In this document: in pieces, positions 6,647 through 14,699 of the stretch | Position numbering within the stretch: position 1 is the first letter of the stretch | Layout of the letters: every line of letters starts with the position of its first letter | Source of the DNA: Tissierellia bacterium | Lineage (GTDB): Bacteria > Bacillota > Clostridia > Tissierellales > Peptoniphilaceae | Direction of reading: 5' to 3' | DNA length: 40,338 nucleotides | Assembly (NCBI GenBank): GCA_030538075.1 | Contig: JAUNUQ010000014.1 | Coordinates: 1-40,338 of the forward strand | The notes under the pieces: model-generated | Seen by the model: the letters and a program-made list of their open reading frames with translations, nothing else | What the model was told of the DNA's origin: nothing | Database searches by the model: none | Translations under genes and position numbers: made by a program

Positions 6647-7639
6647 TTATCCCCTTCCCATACAAATCAAATCTTCTAATAAGTCCTCTGGCTGCATCCC
6701 CTTGATTAATTCGCCAACCCCCACTTGGGTCAGCAGAGGGCGCAGGGAGTCTGCTTTGAGTTCACATCCAACCAATTGTCTCGCGAGCTCCGCTGGTTCT
6801 CCTTCAGAGAAGAAATCCCCTCCGATAATCAGCTCTTCAATTCGATTATCCTTCAATCTCAGCTTATAATCGACCAATCCAAAGGGGTATTTCACACTAT
6901 AACCAGTCATCTCTCGAGACTGGATGCCCATATTCCAATTGGGATCTTGAAAGCGCCCCAAATAGGGCTTTACTCTGTCCATTAGATCCGCATCTGGCTC
7001 GAGCACTTCGCTGATATCATACCACTTCACAATATGTTCCTTCAGATAGGTCATAAACTGTGTCACCGTCATCTCCGGCAGCCAATCCTTAATGGTGCCG
7101 ATTCTCGAGGAGACGGACTTGACCGCCTTCTTCTCAAATTTGATCGGTCTGGATCGAAGGGCGCCCGCTAACATCTCTCTATTCACATCAAAGAGCAGAG
7201 TTCCATGATGCAAAATGCGATTTCTATAGCGGTATTGCGCATTCCCTGAGACCTTTTTGCCATCGATGACAATGTCATTTCGCCCTGTAAATTCTGCAGC
7301 GAGGCCTAGGTTTTTCAGGGCGTCCACCACAGGGGCCGCAAAACGCGAGAAGGCGTTCTCCCCGTCTTCTTCCACTGCATCTGTAATAAAACTGTATTGC
7401 ATATTCTGCAGGTCGCAAAACACCGTTCCACCACCAGATAATCTGCGAACCACTTGAATGCCCTTTTCCTTCGTATAGTCCAAATCCAACTCCGCATAGG
7501 CGTCCTGATGCTTGCCGAGTAGCGCCGTTGGGACATTTTGCCAGAGCATGAAGACCTCATCTTGGGTCTGCATCAAAAAGTACTCTTCTATGGCATGATT
7601 CAGCGCCGGATCTGTGTTGGTGTTATTCAGGTATATCAT
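6647..7639 (-). CDS. lplA: Lipoate-protein ligase A
   Basis: Activates lipoate (or octanoate) with ATP and transfers it to lysines of E2 or GcvH proteins. The 330-residue protein has 'RRLSGGGTVFCD' (lipoate-adenylate loop, about 65-76), 'GRNDIVIDGKKVSGNAQ' with the catalytic Lys, 'HHGTLLFD', and a full C-terminal accessory domain ('FGLVDYKLRLKDNRIEELIIGGDFF'), so it should be self-sufficient. The start follows a 42-nt gap after the second PuuD-like gene; AGTGAGGA lies a few nt before the ATG. The combination of a ligase and lipA in one operon allows both salvage of lipoate and salvage of octanoate followed by sulphur insertion. Confidence 0.95.
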   Translation of the reverse strand: MIYLNNTNTDPALNHAIEEYFLMQTQDEVFMLWQNVPTALLGKHQDAYAELDLDYTKEKGIQVVRRLSGGGTVFCDLQNMQYSFITDAVEEDGENAFSRFAAPVVDALKNLGLAAEFTGRNDIVIDGKKVSGNAQYRYRNRILHHGTLLFDVNREMLAGALRSRPIKFEKKAVKSVSSRIGTIKDWLPEMTVTQFMTYLKEHIVKWYDISEVLEPDADLMDRVKPYLGRFQDPNWNMGIQSREMTGYSVKYPFGLVDYKLRLKDNRIEELIIGGDFFSEGEPAELARQLVGCELKADSLRPLLTQVGVGELIKGMQPEDLLEDLICMGRG

Positions 7640-7681
7640 ACAATCGTCCTCACTTTATCCATAAAATCATCGAAATGGGCC

Positions 7682-8383
7682 CTAGGCCAACTCGACCAGT
7701 CGGCGAAAGATCTCAATAAATCGATCATTGTGTTTCATGAATTCCGGATGAAATTGTACTCCCATATAGGGCCAGTCATCCGTACGGCCCACGGCTTCGA
7801 TGATGCCGTCTTTTGACCGAGCCACCACACAAAATCCCTCTCCCAGATCCTTGATGGCCTGGTGGTGAAAGCTATTCACAACCGTGGTCTCACCATAGAG
7901 CTCATGCAGAAAAGTGCCCTTTTCTATCTCAATTGTGTGATAATTCACTTCAAAACCCTTATCTCGTGGGCTGTGCACCAGTAGGCCCTCTCTCTGGCTG
8001 TAGATATCCTGATACAGGCTGCCCCCGAAGACCACATTTGCCAATTGCATACCACGGCAGACGGCCAGGAGGGGGAGCTTTTTCTGATAGGCGCCTCGAA
8101 TGATCTTCGTCTCTGCACCATCTCTTTCGATATTGATGGCATGGAGTTTCTGATGGGGTTCTTCGCCATAGGCAAAGGGAGCGATGTCTTCCCCACCGAT
8201 AATCAAAAGAGCATCCACATAATCCAAAAAGGCATCGATGGCCTCTGTGTCGTTTAGTACGGGAAAGAGTACTGGCAAGCCGCCAGCAGCTTCCACGCCC
8301 CGTACAAAATTATAATTCAATTCATCGAAGAGCCTACCCCATCGGAGGGTATTCCAGCTGATGATACCGATCACCTTGCTCAT
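7682..8383 (-). CDS. Gamma-glutamyl-gamma-aminobutyrate hydrolase family protein (paralogue 2)
   Basis: Class-I glutamine amidotransferase-like hydrolase (peptidase C26, PuuD family), 233 aa. The nucleophile is C109 in 'LLAVCRGMQLANV'; His212 and Glu214 in 'GVQFHPEF' complete the triad; 'FHHQAIKDLGEGF' is also typical. These enzymes cleave gamma-glutamyl bonds of small molecules such as gamma-Glu-GABA. The ATG overlaps the TGA of the preceding paralogue (ATGA), and GGAGGTGGGAG precedes it. The true substrate is unknown: no other putrescine pathway genes are present, while lipoate genes follow directly. Confidence 0.9.
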   Translation of the reverse strand: MSKVIGIISWNTLRWGRLFDELNYNFVRGVEAAGGLPVLFPVLNDTEAIDAFLDYVDALLIIGGEDIAPFAYGEEPHQKLHAINIERDGAETKIIRGAYQKKLPLLAVCRGMQLANVVFGGSLYQDIYSQREGLLVHSPRDKGFEVNYHTIEIEKGTFLHELYGETTVVNSFHHQAIKDLGEGFCVVARSKDGIIEAVGRTDDWPYMGVQFHPEFMKHNDRFIEIFRRLVELA

Positions 8384-9102
8384 CTCCCACCTCCTATGCT
8401 TCCAATGAAGTCAAGAAAAAGCGCCCGGATACCAGGATCGTGGAGCATCCTCTCCGGATGGAATTGAAAACCCCAGAAATTTGGGTAATGCTCCAGTTCC
8501 ACACTCTCGATGATCCCATCCCTACTGCGGCTGGTGATCAGAAAGCCCTGCGCGGGTTCCCGAATCGCCTGGTGATGGATGGAGTTTACGATGATTTCTT
8601 CTGCGCCCATATAGCCATAAAGGCGGCTACCAGGCTCTACATTGGCAAAATGATAGGTCTCATCCGGCCCATCCTCGGAGATTTCTCTTCTGCGATGAAT
8701 CGTTCGACTATAGCCGTGTTTCTCTAAATCCTGAAACAGCGTCCCCCCCAGTGCCACATTGGCCAGCTGCATTCCCCGACAAATCGCTAAAATAGGCATT
8801 TTTCGCTCCATCGCACCGAGAAACAGCGCCATCTCCGCTCGGTCTCTCTCCTCGATAAAGTTTTCCGCCTCTGGTTCCGGGTCCTCTCCATAGAGAAGAG
8901 GGGAAATATCCACTCCTCCTGACAGAATCAGCGCATCGATCCGGTCCAATATCTTCGGTACATTTTCCAGATTCTCGTAGACGGGGATCATGATCGGGAG
9001 CGCCCCAGCTCCCCGCACGGCATCGATATAACTGTGGTCCAGCTTTGTGATCGGCGCAATCACCGATCGCAATAGACCAGTCGTAATTCCAATCTTATAC
9101 AT
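8380..9102 (-). CDS. Gamma-glutamyl-gamma-aminobutyrate hydrolase family protein (paralogue 1)
   Basis: The first gene of the operon encodes a second C26/PuuD-type hydrolase (240 aa from the ATG at 9102; a GTG at 9132 is also in frame but lacks a ribosome binding site, whereas GAGGG precedes 9102). It carries the same landmarks: 'ILAICRGMQLANVALGGTLFQD' with the nucleophilic Cys, 'NSIHHQAIREPAQGF', and 'FWGFQFHPERM' with catalytic His and Glu. The two paralogues are diverged along most of their length, so they are not a recent tandem duplicate and may have different substrates or act as a heteromer (inference). Confidence 0.9.
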   Translation of the reverse strand: MYKIGITTGLLRSVIAPITKLDHSYIDAVRGAGALPIMIPVYENLENVPKILDRIDALILSGGVDISPLLYGEDPEPEAENFIEERDRAEMALFLGAMERKMPILAICRGMQLANVALGGTLFQDLEKHGYSRTIHRRREISEDGPDETYHFANVEPGSRLYGYMGAEEIIVNSIHHQAIREPAQGFLITSRSRDGIIESVELEHYPNFWGFQFHPERMLHDPGIRALFLDFIGSIGGGR

Positions 9103-9140
9103 AATCAGCCCTCTTTTACTTTTGGTAAGCACATAAGTGA

Positions 9141-9169
9141 ATTATATAATAGCCAAACTTAAAGTACAA
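9141..9169 (-). promoter_or_regulatory. Promoter of the PuuD-lipoate operon
   Basis: TTGTAC (9169-9164), 17-bp spacer, TATAAT (9146-9141) on the minus strand, about 40 nt ahead of the first gene of the five-gene operon. Confidence 0.75.
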
Positions 9170-9187
9170 GCGCAGAGCTTCATCCCT

Positions 9188-9196
9188 TGTTATAAT
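9188..9196 (+). promoter_or_regulatory. Extended -10 promoter of the nitroreductase gene
   Basis: TGTTATAAT gives a consensus -10 (9191-9196) with TG extension; there is no good -35. It is divergent from the operon promoter at 9141-9169. Confidence 0.6.
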
Positions 9197-9240
9197 GTGG
9201 ATATATCGGGTAAAACTGTTTACAGGAAGGAAGTGATTAT

Positions 9241-9993
9241 GTGATCAGTGAAACGATGAAAAAACAGAGGGAGCACCGCACCATTCGAGAGTTTACTGAA
9301 GCTCCTGTGGCTCCTGCGTTATTACGAGAATTACTAGAGACCATCAACCGCACGGCAACCAGTGTCGGAATGCAGAATTTCAGCATCATCCGAGTGACGG
9401 AAGAGGAGCTGCGCAGCGCCATATCAGAGGTATGTAAACAGGAATATGTGACTCGAGTGCCAGAGCTTTTCATATTTATCGTCGATGCCTATCGAAATGC
9501 GAGACTGATAGAAGAGAGCGGAGAATTTCCAGACAGCCGCCGAGATATGGACCGATTCTTTCAGGGCTTTACCGATGCAGTTCTGGCAGCACAAAATCTG
9601 ACCGTCGCAGTGGAGTCCCTGGGGATGGGTGCAGTCTACTTTGGCAGCATACTCAATGATCCTGCGAAAATCGTCGAGCTACTTGGACTGCCCGAGCTCA
9701 CCTTCCCCGTGCTAGGTGTGGGCTTCGGCGTTCCCAATCAAGATCCGCAGCACAAGCCCAGAATCCCCATAGAAGACAAAGTCTTTGAAAATGCCTACGA
9801 GATCTATGATTCCTATACCGATCGGCTGGCAGATTACAATCAGGAGATGAAGACCTATTATGATCTGAGGGATGCCAACCGCAAATCCCAGACCTATCTC
9901 GAAGCCATTCGGCGCATTTATTACCGTGATGAGCCCCATCGGGCAAATATTCTAAGGGTCGTTGAACAGCAGGGATTCCTGCTCTACCGCTAA
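9241..9993 (+). CDS. NfsA/FRP-type nitroreductase
   Basis: FMN-dependent NAD(P)H oxidoreductase of the nitroreductase superfamily, 250 aa. N-terminal 'REHRTIREFTEAPVAP' with the FMN-phosphate-binding Arg residues, 'GMQNFSIIRV', 'DAVLAAQNLTVAVESLGMGAVYFGSI' and 'LPELTFPVLGVGFGVPNQDP' match NfsA/Frp proteins, including the C-terminal extension 'Y...YDLRDANRKSQTYLEAI'. GTG at 9241 is taken as start because the ATG at 9238 runs straight into TGA; GGAAGGAAG lies upstream. An internal ATG at 9256 is the alternative. Physiological substrate unknown; probable role in detoxifying nitro-compounds or quinones or in flavin reduction. Confidence 0.9.
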   Translation: MISETMKKQREHRTIREFTEAPVAPALLRELLETINRTATSVGMQNFSIIRVTEEELRSAISEVCKQEYVTRVPELFIFIVDAYRNARLIEESGEFPDSRRDMDRFFQGFTDAVLAAQNLTVAVESLGMGAVYFGSILNDPAKIVELLGLPELTFPVLGVGFGVPNQDPQHKPRIPIEDKVFENAYEIYDSYTDRLADYNQEMKTYYDLRDANRKSQTYLEAIRRIYYRDEPHRANILRVVEQQGFLLYR

Positions 9994-9996
9994 TAA

Positions 9997-10041
9997 AAAA
10001 CCGTGCACTCTTGTCCACATCGGGACAGCATGCACGGTTTT
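9997..10041. terminator. Bidirectional terminator after the nitroreductase gene
   Basis: AAAACCGTGCA / TGCACGGTTTT stem enclosing a second hairpin TGTCC / GGGACA. It lies exactly between convergent genes and has A/T runs on both sides. Confidence 0.88.
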
Positions 10042-10042
10042 G

Positions 10043-10705
10043 CTATATCCGAACCTTTGATAGATTCGCCATCGTCTCTGTGATCGTCTCGTGGACGATA
10101 TCCTTTGGATCAAATCGAAGCAGGCGGAAGATGACTTCCATGATCGGTCCAGTCGCAAATGCACATAGGAGTGTCCCCACTCCCACAGGCCCTCCTAATA
10201 GATATCCTAAAAGTGTTGCTGTCACCTCTACAGCCCCTCGGCATAATCCAATGGACTTTCCCGTCAGGCGGTGCAGACCGACCATCGCACTATCTCTGGG
10301 ACCAGCTCCGAAGCCCGTGGCAATATAGAAAGCCGTAGCTAAGGAGATGATCACAAGGCCCAATAACGAATAGAGAACCTGGATCGGGAAACTCGTCGGA
10401 TGGGGTAGGAGGTCAAAATAGCCAATAATATCCAGTAGGATGCCAATGACGAGCATGTTCAAAATCGACCCTAAGCCGATACTCTCACCCATCCACTTGA
10501 CAAAAAAGAACAGGAGAATCCCAACTAAAATGGATACCATACCAAAGGGAATGCCGGTATTCTTCGTCAACCCCAAGTGAAACACATCCCATGGAGCCGC
10601 GCCAATATTGGCATTGACGACGATCATAATCCCGATGGAATACAAGACGAGGGATAGCATCAGATAGGCAAGCCGCTTGGGATAACCCGCTTTGTCTAAA
10701 TTCAT
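10043..10705 (-). CDS. YczE/YyaS-family membrane protein
   Basis: A 220-residue membrane protein with about five helices. 'SIGIMIVVNANIGAAPWDVFHLGL' near the N-terminus and 'TGFGAGPRDSAMVGLHRLTG' in the second half are the repeated signature of the YczE/YitT-like family (DUF6198), each repeat carrying the G-A-(A/G)-P-(W/R)-D motif. The charged tail 'RFDPKDIVHETITETM' is cytoplasmic. In Bacillus YczE is linked to peptide antibiotic production; otherwise functions are unknown. Its ATG overlaps the stop of the upstream phosphodiesterase gene (ATGA), so the two are co-translated. Confidence 0.88.
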   Translation of the reverse strand: MNLDKAGYPKRLAYLMLSLVLYSIGIMIVVNANIGAAPWDVFHLGLTKNTGIPFGMVSILVGILLFFFVKWMGESIGLGSILNMLVIGILLDIIGYFDLLPHPTSFPIQVLYSLLGLVIISLATAFYIATGFGAGPRDSAMVGLHRLTGKSIGLCRGAVEVTATLLGYLLGGPVGVGTLLCAFATGPIMEVIFRLLRFDPKDIVHETITETMANLSKVRI

Positions 10706-11265
10706 GACCTTCCCTCCAATAGCTTGCTCTCGGCCAATATGGCCCCATCTTCAAGGGATAGGAGTTTCACTGTCTTCTCCTCTGTGTCAAAGACGGCGAC
10801 CGAAGGTCCATCGTCTTTCGGTATGGTCGTGCTACCGGGATTAACCACTAGTACCGATCCCCATCGCTCCATGCCCTTCACATGAGTATGCCCATAAAGA
10901 GCCAGAGGAGCCGCATATTTTTCTGCAGTTTTGACCATATCCTCCACAGTTTTCGTATGCCCATGGGTACAATAGACCCGAATATCATCAAATTCTAAAA
11001 TACGCTCCTCCTTGGAGATATCCTTTCCAGTGACCATCTCATCCACTTCAGCATCACAGTTGCCCTTGATATATAGGAATTCCTCCCGGCCTGCTAAATA
11101 CTCAGCAAAGGCCTTTGGGTTATACCCCTCGGGAATATCATTCCTCGGACCATGTGCCAACACATCCCCGAGATGAATGATCCCAAGGCAAGGCCCCAAT
11201 ACTTCCAGCGCCCTCTGAAAAGCAGAAAAACTGCCATGTGTGTCACTAATAATCCCAATTCTCAT
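10702..11265 (-). CDS. yfcE: YfcE-type metallophosphodiesterase
   Basis: Calcineurin-like phosphoesterase, 187 aa. All metal-binding blocks are present in order: 'IGIISDTHG', 'IIHLGDV', 'YIKGNCD', 'YCTHGHT' and 'LYGHTHV', and the C-terminal 'VVNPGSTT'. YfcE hydrolyses phosphodiesters such as bis-p-nitrophenyl phosphate; the cellular substrate is unknown. The frame opens at 11292 but ATG at 11265 follows GTGGAGGT and begins the conserved first beta strand. Transcribed together with the YczE-like gene from the promoter at 11291-11319. Confidence 0.93.
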   Translation of the reverse strand: MRIGIISDTHGSFSAFQRALEVLGPCLGIIHLGDVLAHGPRNDIPEGYNPKAFAEYLAGREEFLYIKGNCDAEVDEMVTGKDISKEERILEFDDIRVYCTHGHTKTVEDMVKTAEKYAAPLALYGHTHVKGMERWGSVLVVNPGSTTIPKDDGPSVAVFDTEEKTVKLLSLEDGAILAESKLLEGRS

Positions 11266-11290
11266 ACTACCTCCACTTAAACATACATCC

Positions 11291-11319
11291 ATTATATCAC
11301 GATGGATGCGATCTGTTGA
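11291..11319 (-). promoter_or_regulatory. Promoter of yfcE-yczE operon
   Basis: TCAACA (11319-11314), 17-bp spacer and TATAAT (11296-11291) on the minus strand; the start would lie near 11284, 20 nt ahead of the ATG. Confidence 0.68.
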
Positions 11320-11456
11320 GGTGAATGAAGATCCGAGATAACCGATCCAAAAAAATAGTTTACATGCGGATTCATTATTCTATTGCTGTGATTAAAAAGA
11401 TAATTCTATCTAGAGAATGACTGGAAAATGCTATTCTAAACAAAACCGAAAAAGCA

Positions 11457-11488
11457 GAAGGGATCGCCAATTTTGGGGCGATCCCTTC
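11457..11488 (-). terminator. Terminator of the AbgT-peptidase operon
   Basis: GAAGGGATCGCC / GGCGATCCCTTC, a perfect 12-bp stem with an 8-nt loop. On the minus strand it is followed by TGCTTTTTCGG. It sits 14 nt beyond the stop of the peptidase gene. Confidence 0.88.
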
Positions 11489-11501
11489 GCTATTTGTGAA
11501 C

Positions 11502-12611
11502 TTATGCGTTTACTTTGATTAATTCCACAACCATTCTAGCTGCGTCATTTAAATCTTGGATGGAGATGCTCTCCTCTAAGGTATGGGGCTTGGTCTCTCC
11601 AATGGAGAGATTGACGGAGCTAATTCCATTTTCGTTGTAGTTACTGGTGTCCGAGCCTCCCCCTGACTTCATTGTGACGGCTTCGATGTCCATGTTTTTA
11701 AATGCTTTGATCGCGTTCTGAACAACGGCGCTATTTACGTCTACATCGAATGCCTTATAGGCGGTGTGACTGATGAATTGCACATTGCCACCGTATTTTC
11801 TCGCAGCCGATTCACATACTTCTCGCATATGATCGATCTGTCGATTGAGCTTATCATCGTCTAGGCTTCTGGCTTCACCTACAAAAGAAGCGGAAGGTGT
11901 TACGATATTGGTGACCTGACCGGCAGTTAATAGCCCGATGTTGGCCGTGGTCTCCTCATCTATGCGCAGGAGCTTCATATTGGCAATGGCCTCTGCCATC
12001 ATCTGCACCGCTGAGATCCCCTCCTCCGGTGCCACGCCTGCATGGGCAGCTTTTCCAATAAATTCCGCTTCGATCTTCGCCTGCGATGGTCCACCGACTG
12101 TGATCTTTCCAGGTGATCCGCCAGAGTCTAGGACATAGCAGAGCTTTGCTTCCACTTTAGAATAGTCGAAGTACTTGGATCCGAGGAGTCCGCCCTCTTC
12201 GTAGATCGTAAAGAGCAGTTCGATGTCCCCATGGGGTATGCCCTCTTCTTGGACGGTCTGCACCCCCTCTAAGATGGCGGCGATCCCCGCTTTGTCATCA
12301 GCACCTAAAATCGTGGTCCCGTCAGAGTATATTACACCGTCTCGAATCTGGGGACGGATCCCCACTCCTGGTGTCACGGTATCCATATGAGATGAAAACA
12401 TCAAGGTTGGAGCCTTCGCATTCCCCTTGAGCTTAGCCAAGAGGTTACCTGCATTGGATCCGACTTTTTCTCCCACATCATCCATACTCACCTGCATTCC
12501 CATGCCCTCAAGAATGGGAATCAAGTGTTCTGCAAAGGCCTTCTCGTTTTTCGTCTCACTATTGATCTGAACAAATTCTAAAAACCGTTCCAATAGCCTT
12601 GTCTCGTTCAT
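11502..12611 (-). CDS. PepT-like M20 family metallopeptidase
   Basis: A 369-residue zinc-dependent exopeptidase/aminoacylase of the M20 family (PepT-like subgroup). Metal ligands are visible: H75 and the following D77 (SSHMDTV), D105 (LGADDKAG), the catalytic E138 with E139 (YEEGGLLGS), Asp161 (VLDSGG) and the late His of 'ETKPHTLEES'. The dimerisation domain 'EFIGKAAHAGVAPEEGISAVQMMAEAI' lies in the middle. It follows the AbgT gene by 12 nt, and both end at one terminator. The pairing suggests that a peptide or acyl-amino acid, for example p-aminobenzoyl-glutamate, is imported and cleaved (inference; classical AbgA/AbgB are different M20 subgroups). Confidence 0.88.
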   Translation of the reverse strand: MNETRLLERFLEFVQINSETKNEKAFAEHLIPILEGMGMQVSMDDVGEKVGSNAGNLLAKLKGNAKAPTLMFSSHMDTVTPGVGIRPQIRDGVIYSDGTTILGADDKAGIAAILEGVQTVQEEGIPHGDIELLFTIYEEGGLLGSKYFDYSKVEAKLCYVLDSGGSPGKITVGGPSQAKIEAEFIGKAAHAGVAPEEGISAVQMMAEAIANMKLLRIDEETTANIGLLTAGQVTNIVTPSASFVGEARSLDDDKLNRQIDHMREVCESAARKYGGNVQFISHTAYKAFDVDVNSAVVQNAIKAFKNMDIEAVTMKSGGGSDTSNYNENGISSVNLSIGETKPHTLEESISIQDLNDAARMVVELIKVNA

Positions 12612-12623
12612 ATTCTCTCTCCT

Positions 12624-14165
12624 CTATAGTGGAACGTGAATTGATGCGCCTCCCAGTCCAATTGGAATATTCAGCACATAGAAGACGATGAGTAGCGCGA
12701 TCCAAGAGAATAGGAAGATGACGCTATAGGGCACCATGGTGGCGATGAGAGTACCCAAACCGCTCTTCTCATCGTATTTTCGTACAAATACCAATATCAT
12801 TGCAAAATAACTCATCAATGGTGTGATGATATTGGTCGTGGAATCACCAACTCGATAAGCCAACTGGGTGAATTCCGGTGCAATCCCGAGTCGCATCAGC
12901 ATCGGCACAAAGATCGGTGCCATGATCGCCCATTTTGCCGAAGCAGAACCCATGAACAGGTTTAAGAAAGCGGACAACAGGACGAAGGCAATAACCAGAG
13001 GCAATCCTACGAAGCCAATACTCTCGAGGATCTCCGCTCCCTTAAAGGAGATGAGCAGCCCCAGGTTGGTGTGGGCGAAGTAGCTAATAAACTGAGAAGC
13101 AAAGAAGGCCAATACCATATAGGACGCCATACTTCGCATCGCTGAAGTCATCGCTTCAATCAGGTCGTTGCTATTTTTGATCATGCCAATGGTCTTCCCA
13201 TAGATCAGGCCAGGAATCAAAAAGGCCAATAGGATCATCAGTAGGAGTCCATTTCCAAGGAAATTGTTCAAAACCATATTGCCAGCGGCATCCGGCTCTT
13301 TGAATACGGCATTTGCAGGGAACATTAAAAGTCCCATGATGACAAAGAAGGCCAACAGGGAAATCCCCGCATTTCGAAGACCTTTTCGTTCTACCGTCGT
13401 CAATGGCTCATTGTCAGGTACATAGCTACCCGTGTACACTCCAAGCCTCGGCTCTACAATGCGATCGGTGACAAAAGTTCCAACTGCAGTCAATAAGAAA
13501 GTAGATACCGCCATAAAGATATAGTTATCCGTCGGCAGCACTTCATAGACGATCCCAACGGCTTTCAGCGCTTCATTGGTGATCCCTGCCAATAGTGGAT
13601 CGAGGGTTCCAATCGCCAAGTTGGCAGAAAAGCCTGCCGATACTCCGGCAAAAGCCGCTGCTAAACCAGCAATTGGATGTCTGCCTGCACTTGCAAAGAC
13701 AATCGCCCCAAGGGGGATGACGACGACATAACCAGCATCCGATGCGATATTGGACATGACACCGGCAAAGACGATGACCGCCGTCAGGAGGGCCTTCGGA
13801 ACGGATGTGATCAGATTCTTAAGAGCTGCGGAGATCAGACCCGACCATTCTGCTACCCCAACTCCCAGCATAGCCACCAACACGGTGCCCAGAGGCGCAA
13901 AACCAGTAAAATTGCTCGTCGCACTGTTGAAAATATAGCGTAAGCCCTCTCCATTTAGCATGGATACTGCAGACTTTGTCACTTCCTCTCCCGCCCTCGC
14001 GTCAAAGTAGGTGACAGTGGTGCCCATTCGAGCGACGATTTCTGAGGCGACGATGATGATGAGACTGAAGATCAAAAATAGAATCGCCGGATGGGGCAAA
14101 GCATTTCCCACTCGTTCAATAGTACCCAAAATTCCTTTGTTTGTGGATTTTTCTTTCATAAGCAT
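12624..14165 (-). CDS. AbgT-family transporter
   Basis: A 513-residue multi-pass membrane protein with about 12-13 helices. 'IERVGNALPHPAILFLIFSLIIIV' is the characteristic N-terminus of AbgT proteins; 'FTGFAPLGTVLVAMLGVGVAEWSGL', 'VMSNIASDAGYVVVIPLG' and 'LNLFMGSASAKWAIMAPIFVPML' are the conserved hairpin/transport motifs, and 'VGDSTTNIITPLMSYFAMIL' the second. The ATG at 14165 has GAGGAGGAATT in front. E. coli AbgT imports p-aminobenzoyl-glutamate, while other members export sulphonamides, so direction and substrate are uncertain; the linked peptidase argues for import of a hydrolysable substrate. Confidence 0.92.
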   Translation of the reverse strand: MLMKEKSTNKGILGTIERVGNALPHPAILFLIFSLIIIVASEIVARMGTTVTYFDARAGEEVTKSAVSMLNGEGLRYIFNSATSNFTGFAPLGTVLVAMLGVGVAEWSGLISAALKNLITSVPKALLTAVIVFAGVMSNIASDAGYVVVIPLGAIVFASAGRHPIAGLAAAFAGVSAGFSANLAIGTLDPLLAGITNEALKAVGIVYEVLPTDNYIFMAVSTFLLTAVGTFVTDRIVEPRLGVYTGSYVPDNEPLTTVERKGLRNAGISLLAFFVIMGLLMFPANAVFKEPDAAGNMVLNNFLGNGLLLMILLAFLIPGLIYGKTIGMIKNSNDLIEAMTSAMRSMASYMVLAFFASQFISYFAHTNLGLLISFKGAEILESIGFVGLPLVIAFVLLSAFLNLFMGSASAKWAIMAPIFVPMLMRLGIAPEFTQLAYRVGDSTTNIITPLMSYFAMILVFVRKYDEKSGLGTLIATMVPYSVIFLFSWIALLIVFYVLNIPIGLGGASIHVPL

Positions 14166-14204
14166 AATTCCTCCTCTTTTGAAAATATTTTACTATCATC
14201 TCAG

Positions 14205-14234
14205 ACTTTAGTACATATTATCCTTCTTTGTCAA
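14205..14234 (-). promoter_or_regulatory. Probable promoter of AbgT-peptidase operon
   Basis: A perfect TTGACA (14234-14229) with TAAAGT (14210-14205) at an 18-bp spacing on the minus strand. The -10 is only a 4/6 match. Confidence 0.45.
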
Positions 14235-14663
14235 GGCATAGCATATGTATTATCTATTCATAAAGTAGTTGAAATTGAAAATACCGTTTATATCGTAATC
14301 CAAAAAGCGGATTGGTTTGATCATTTCGAACTATTTTTGTAAATTAGCAGGAGAATAATTATTCGTACCCTGTCGTTTTATCCCAACGACTTAGAAGGGG
14401 ATCCTTGAAAAGCTTAATCATCTACATCTCATCTGATGTATATCACTTCACAGATATCTGTATTTCTGTTATTATTTGCATGTATTTTTTTCAAATCAGA
14501 AATTATTATTAATGGATATGTTAATTATTACTCGAGATTCTTTGCTCGCTCTAAGTCGTCCAATCACAATAAAGGATAATAGAATTTATAGAGAAAAGAA
14601 ACGATTTCTTACATTCTAGATTCTTACAATTCTGTAATATATCCCAATAAAACCCGTCAAAAA
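14235..14663. other. A/T-rich gene-free gap
   Basis: No credible coding frame or RNA gene was found here. The only distinct element is the perfect palindrome GAATAATTATTC (14353-14364), which could be a metal- or peroxide-regulator half site but is weak evidence. The gap separates the AbgT promoter from the terminator of the formate dehydrogenase operon. Confidence 0.5.
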
Positions 14664-14689
14664 AAGGGTGCAGATTTCTCCGCACCCTT
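14664..14689 (-). terminator. Terminator of the formate dehydrogenase operon
   Basis: AAGGGTGC / GCACCCTT stem with a 10-nt loop; on the minus strand followed by TTTTT. It lies 11 nt beyond the stop of the ferritin-like gene. Confidence 0.88.
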
Positions 14690-14699
14690 ATTTTGACTC

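Noticed and set aside
8380-9102. Recent tandem duplication of the PuuD-like gene
   Set aside because: The two proteins share only the catalytic blocks and differ over most of their length, so they are old paralogues.
14353-14364. GAATAATTATTC as a Fur or PerR box
   Set aside because: The palindrome is too short and A+T-rich to separate from chance, and it is not placed at a defined promoter.
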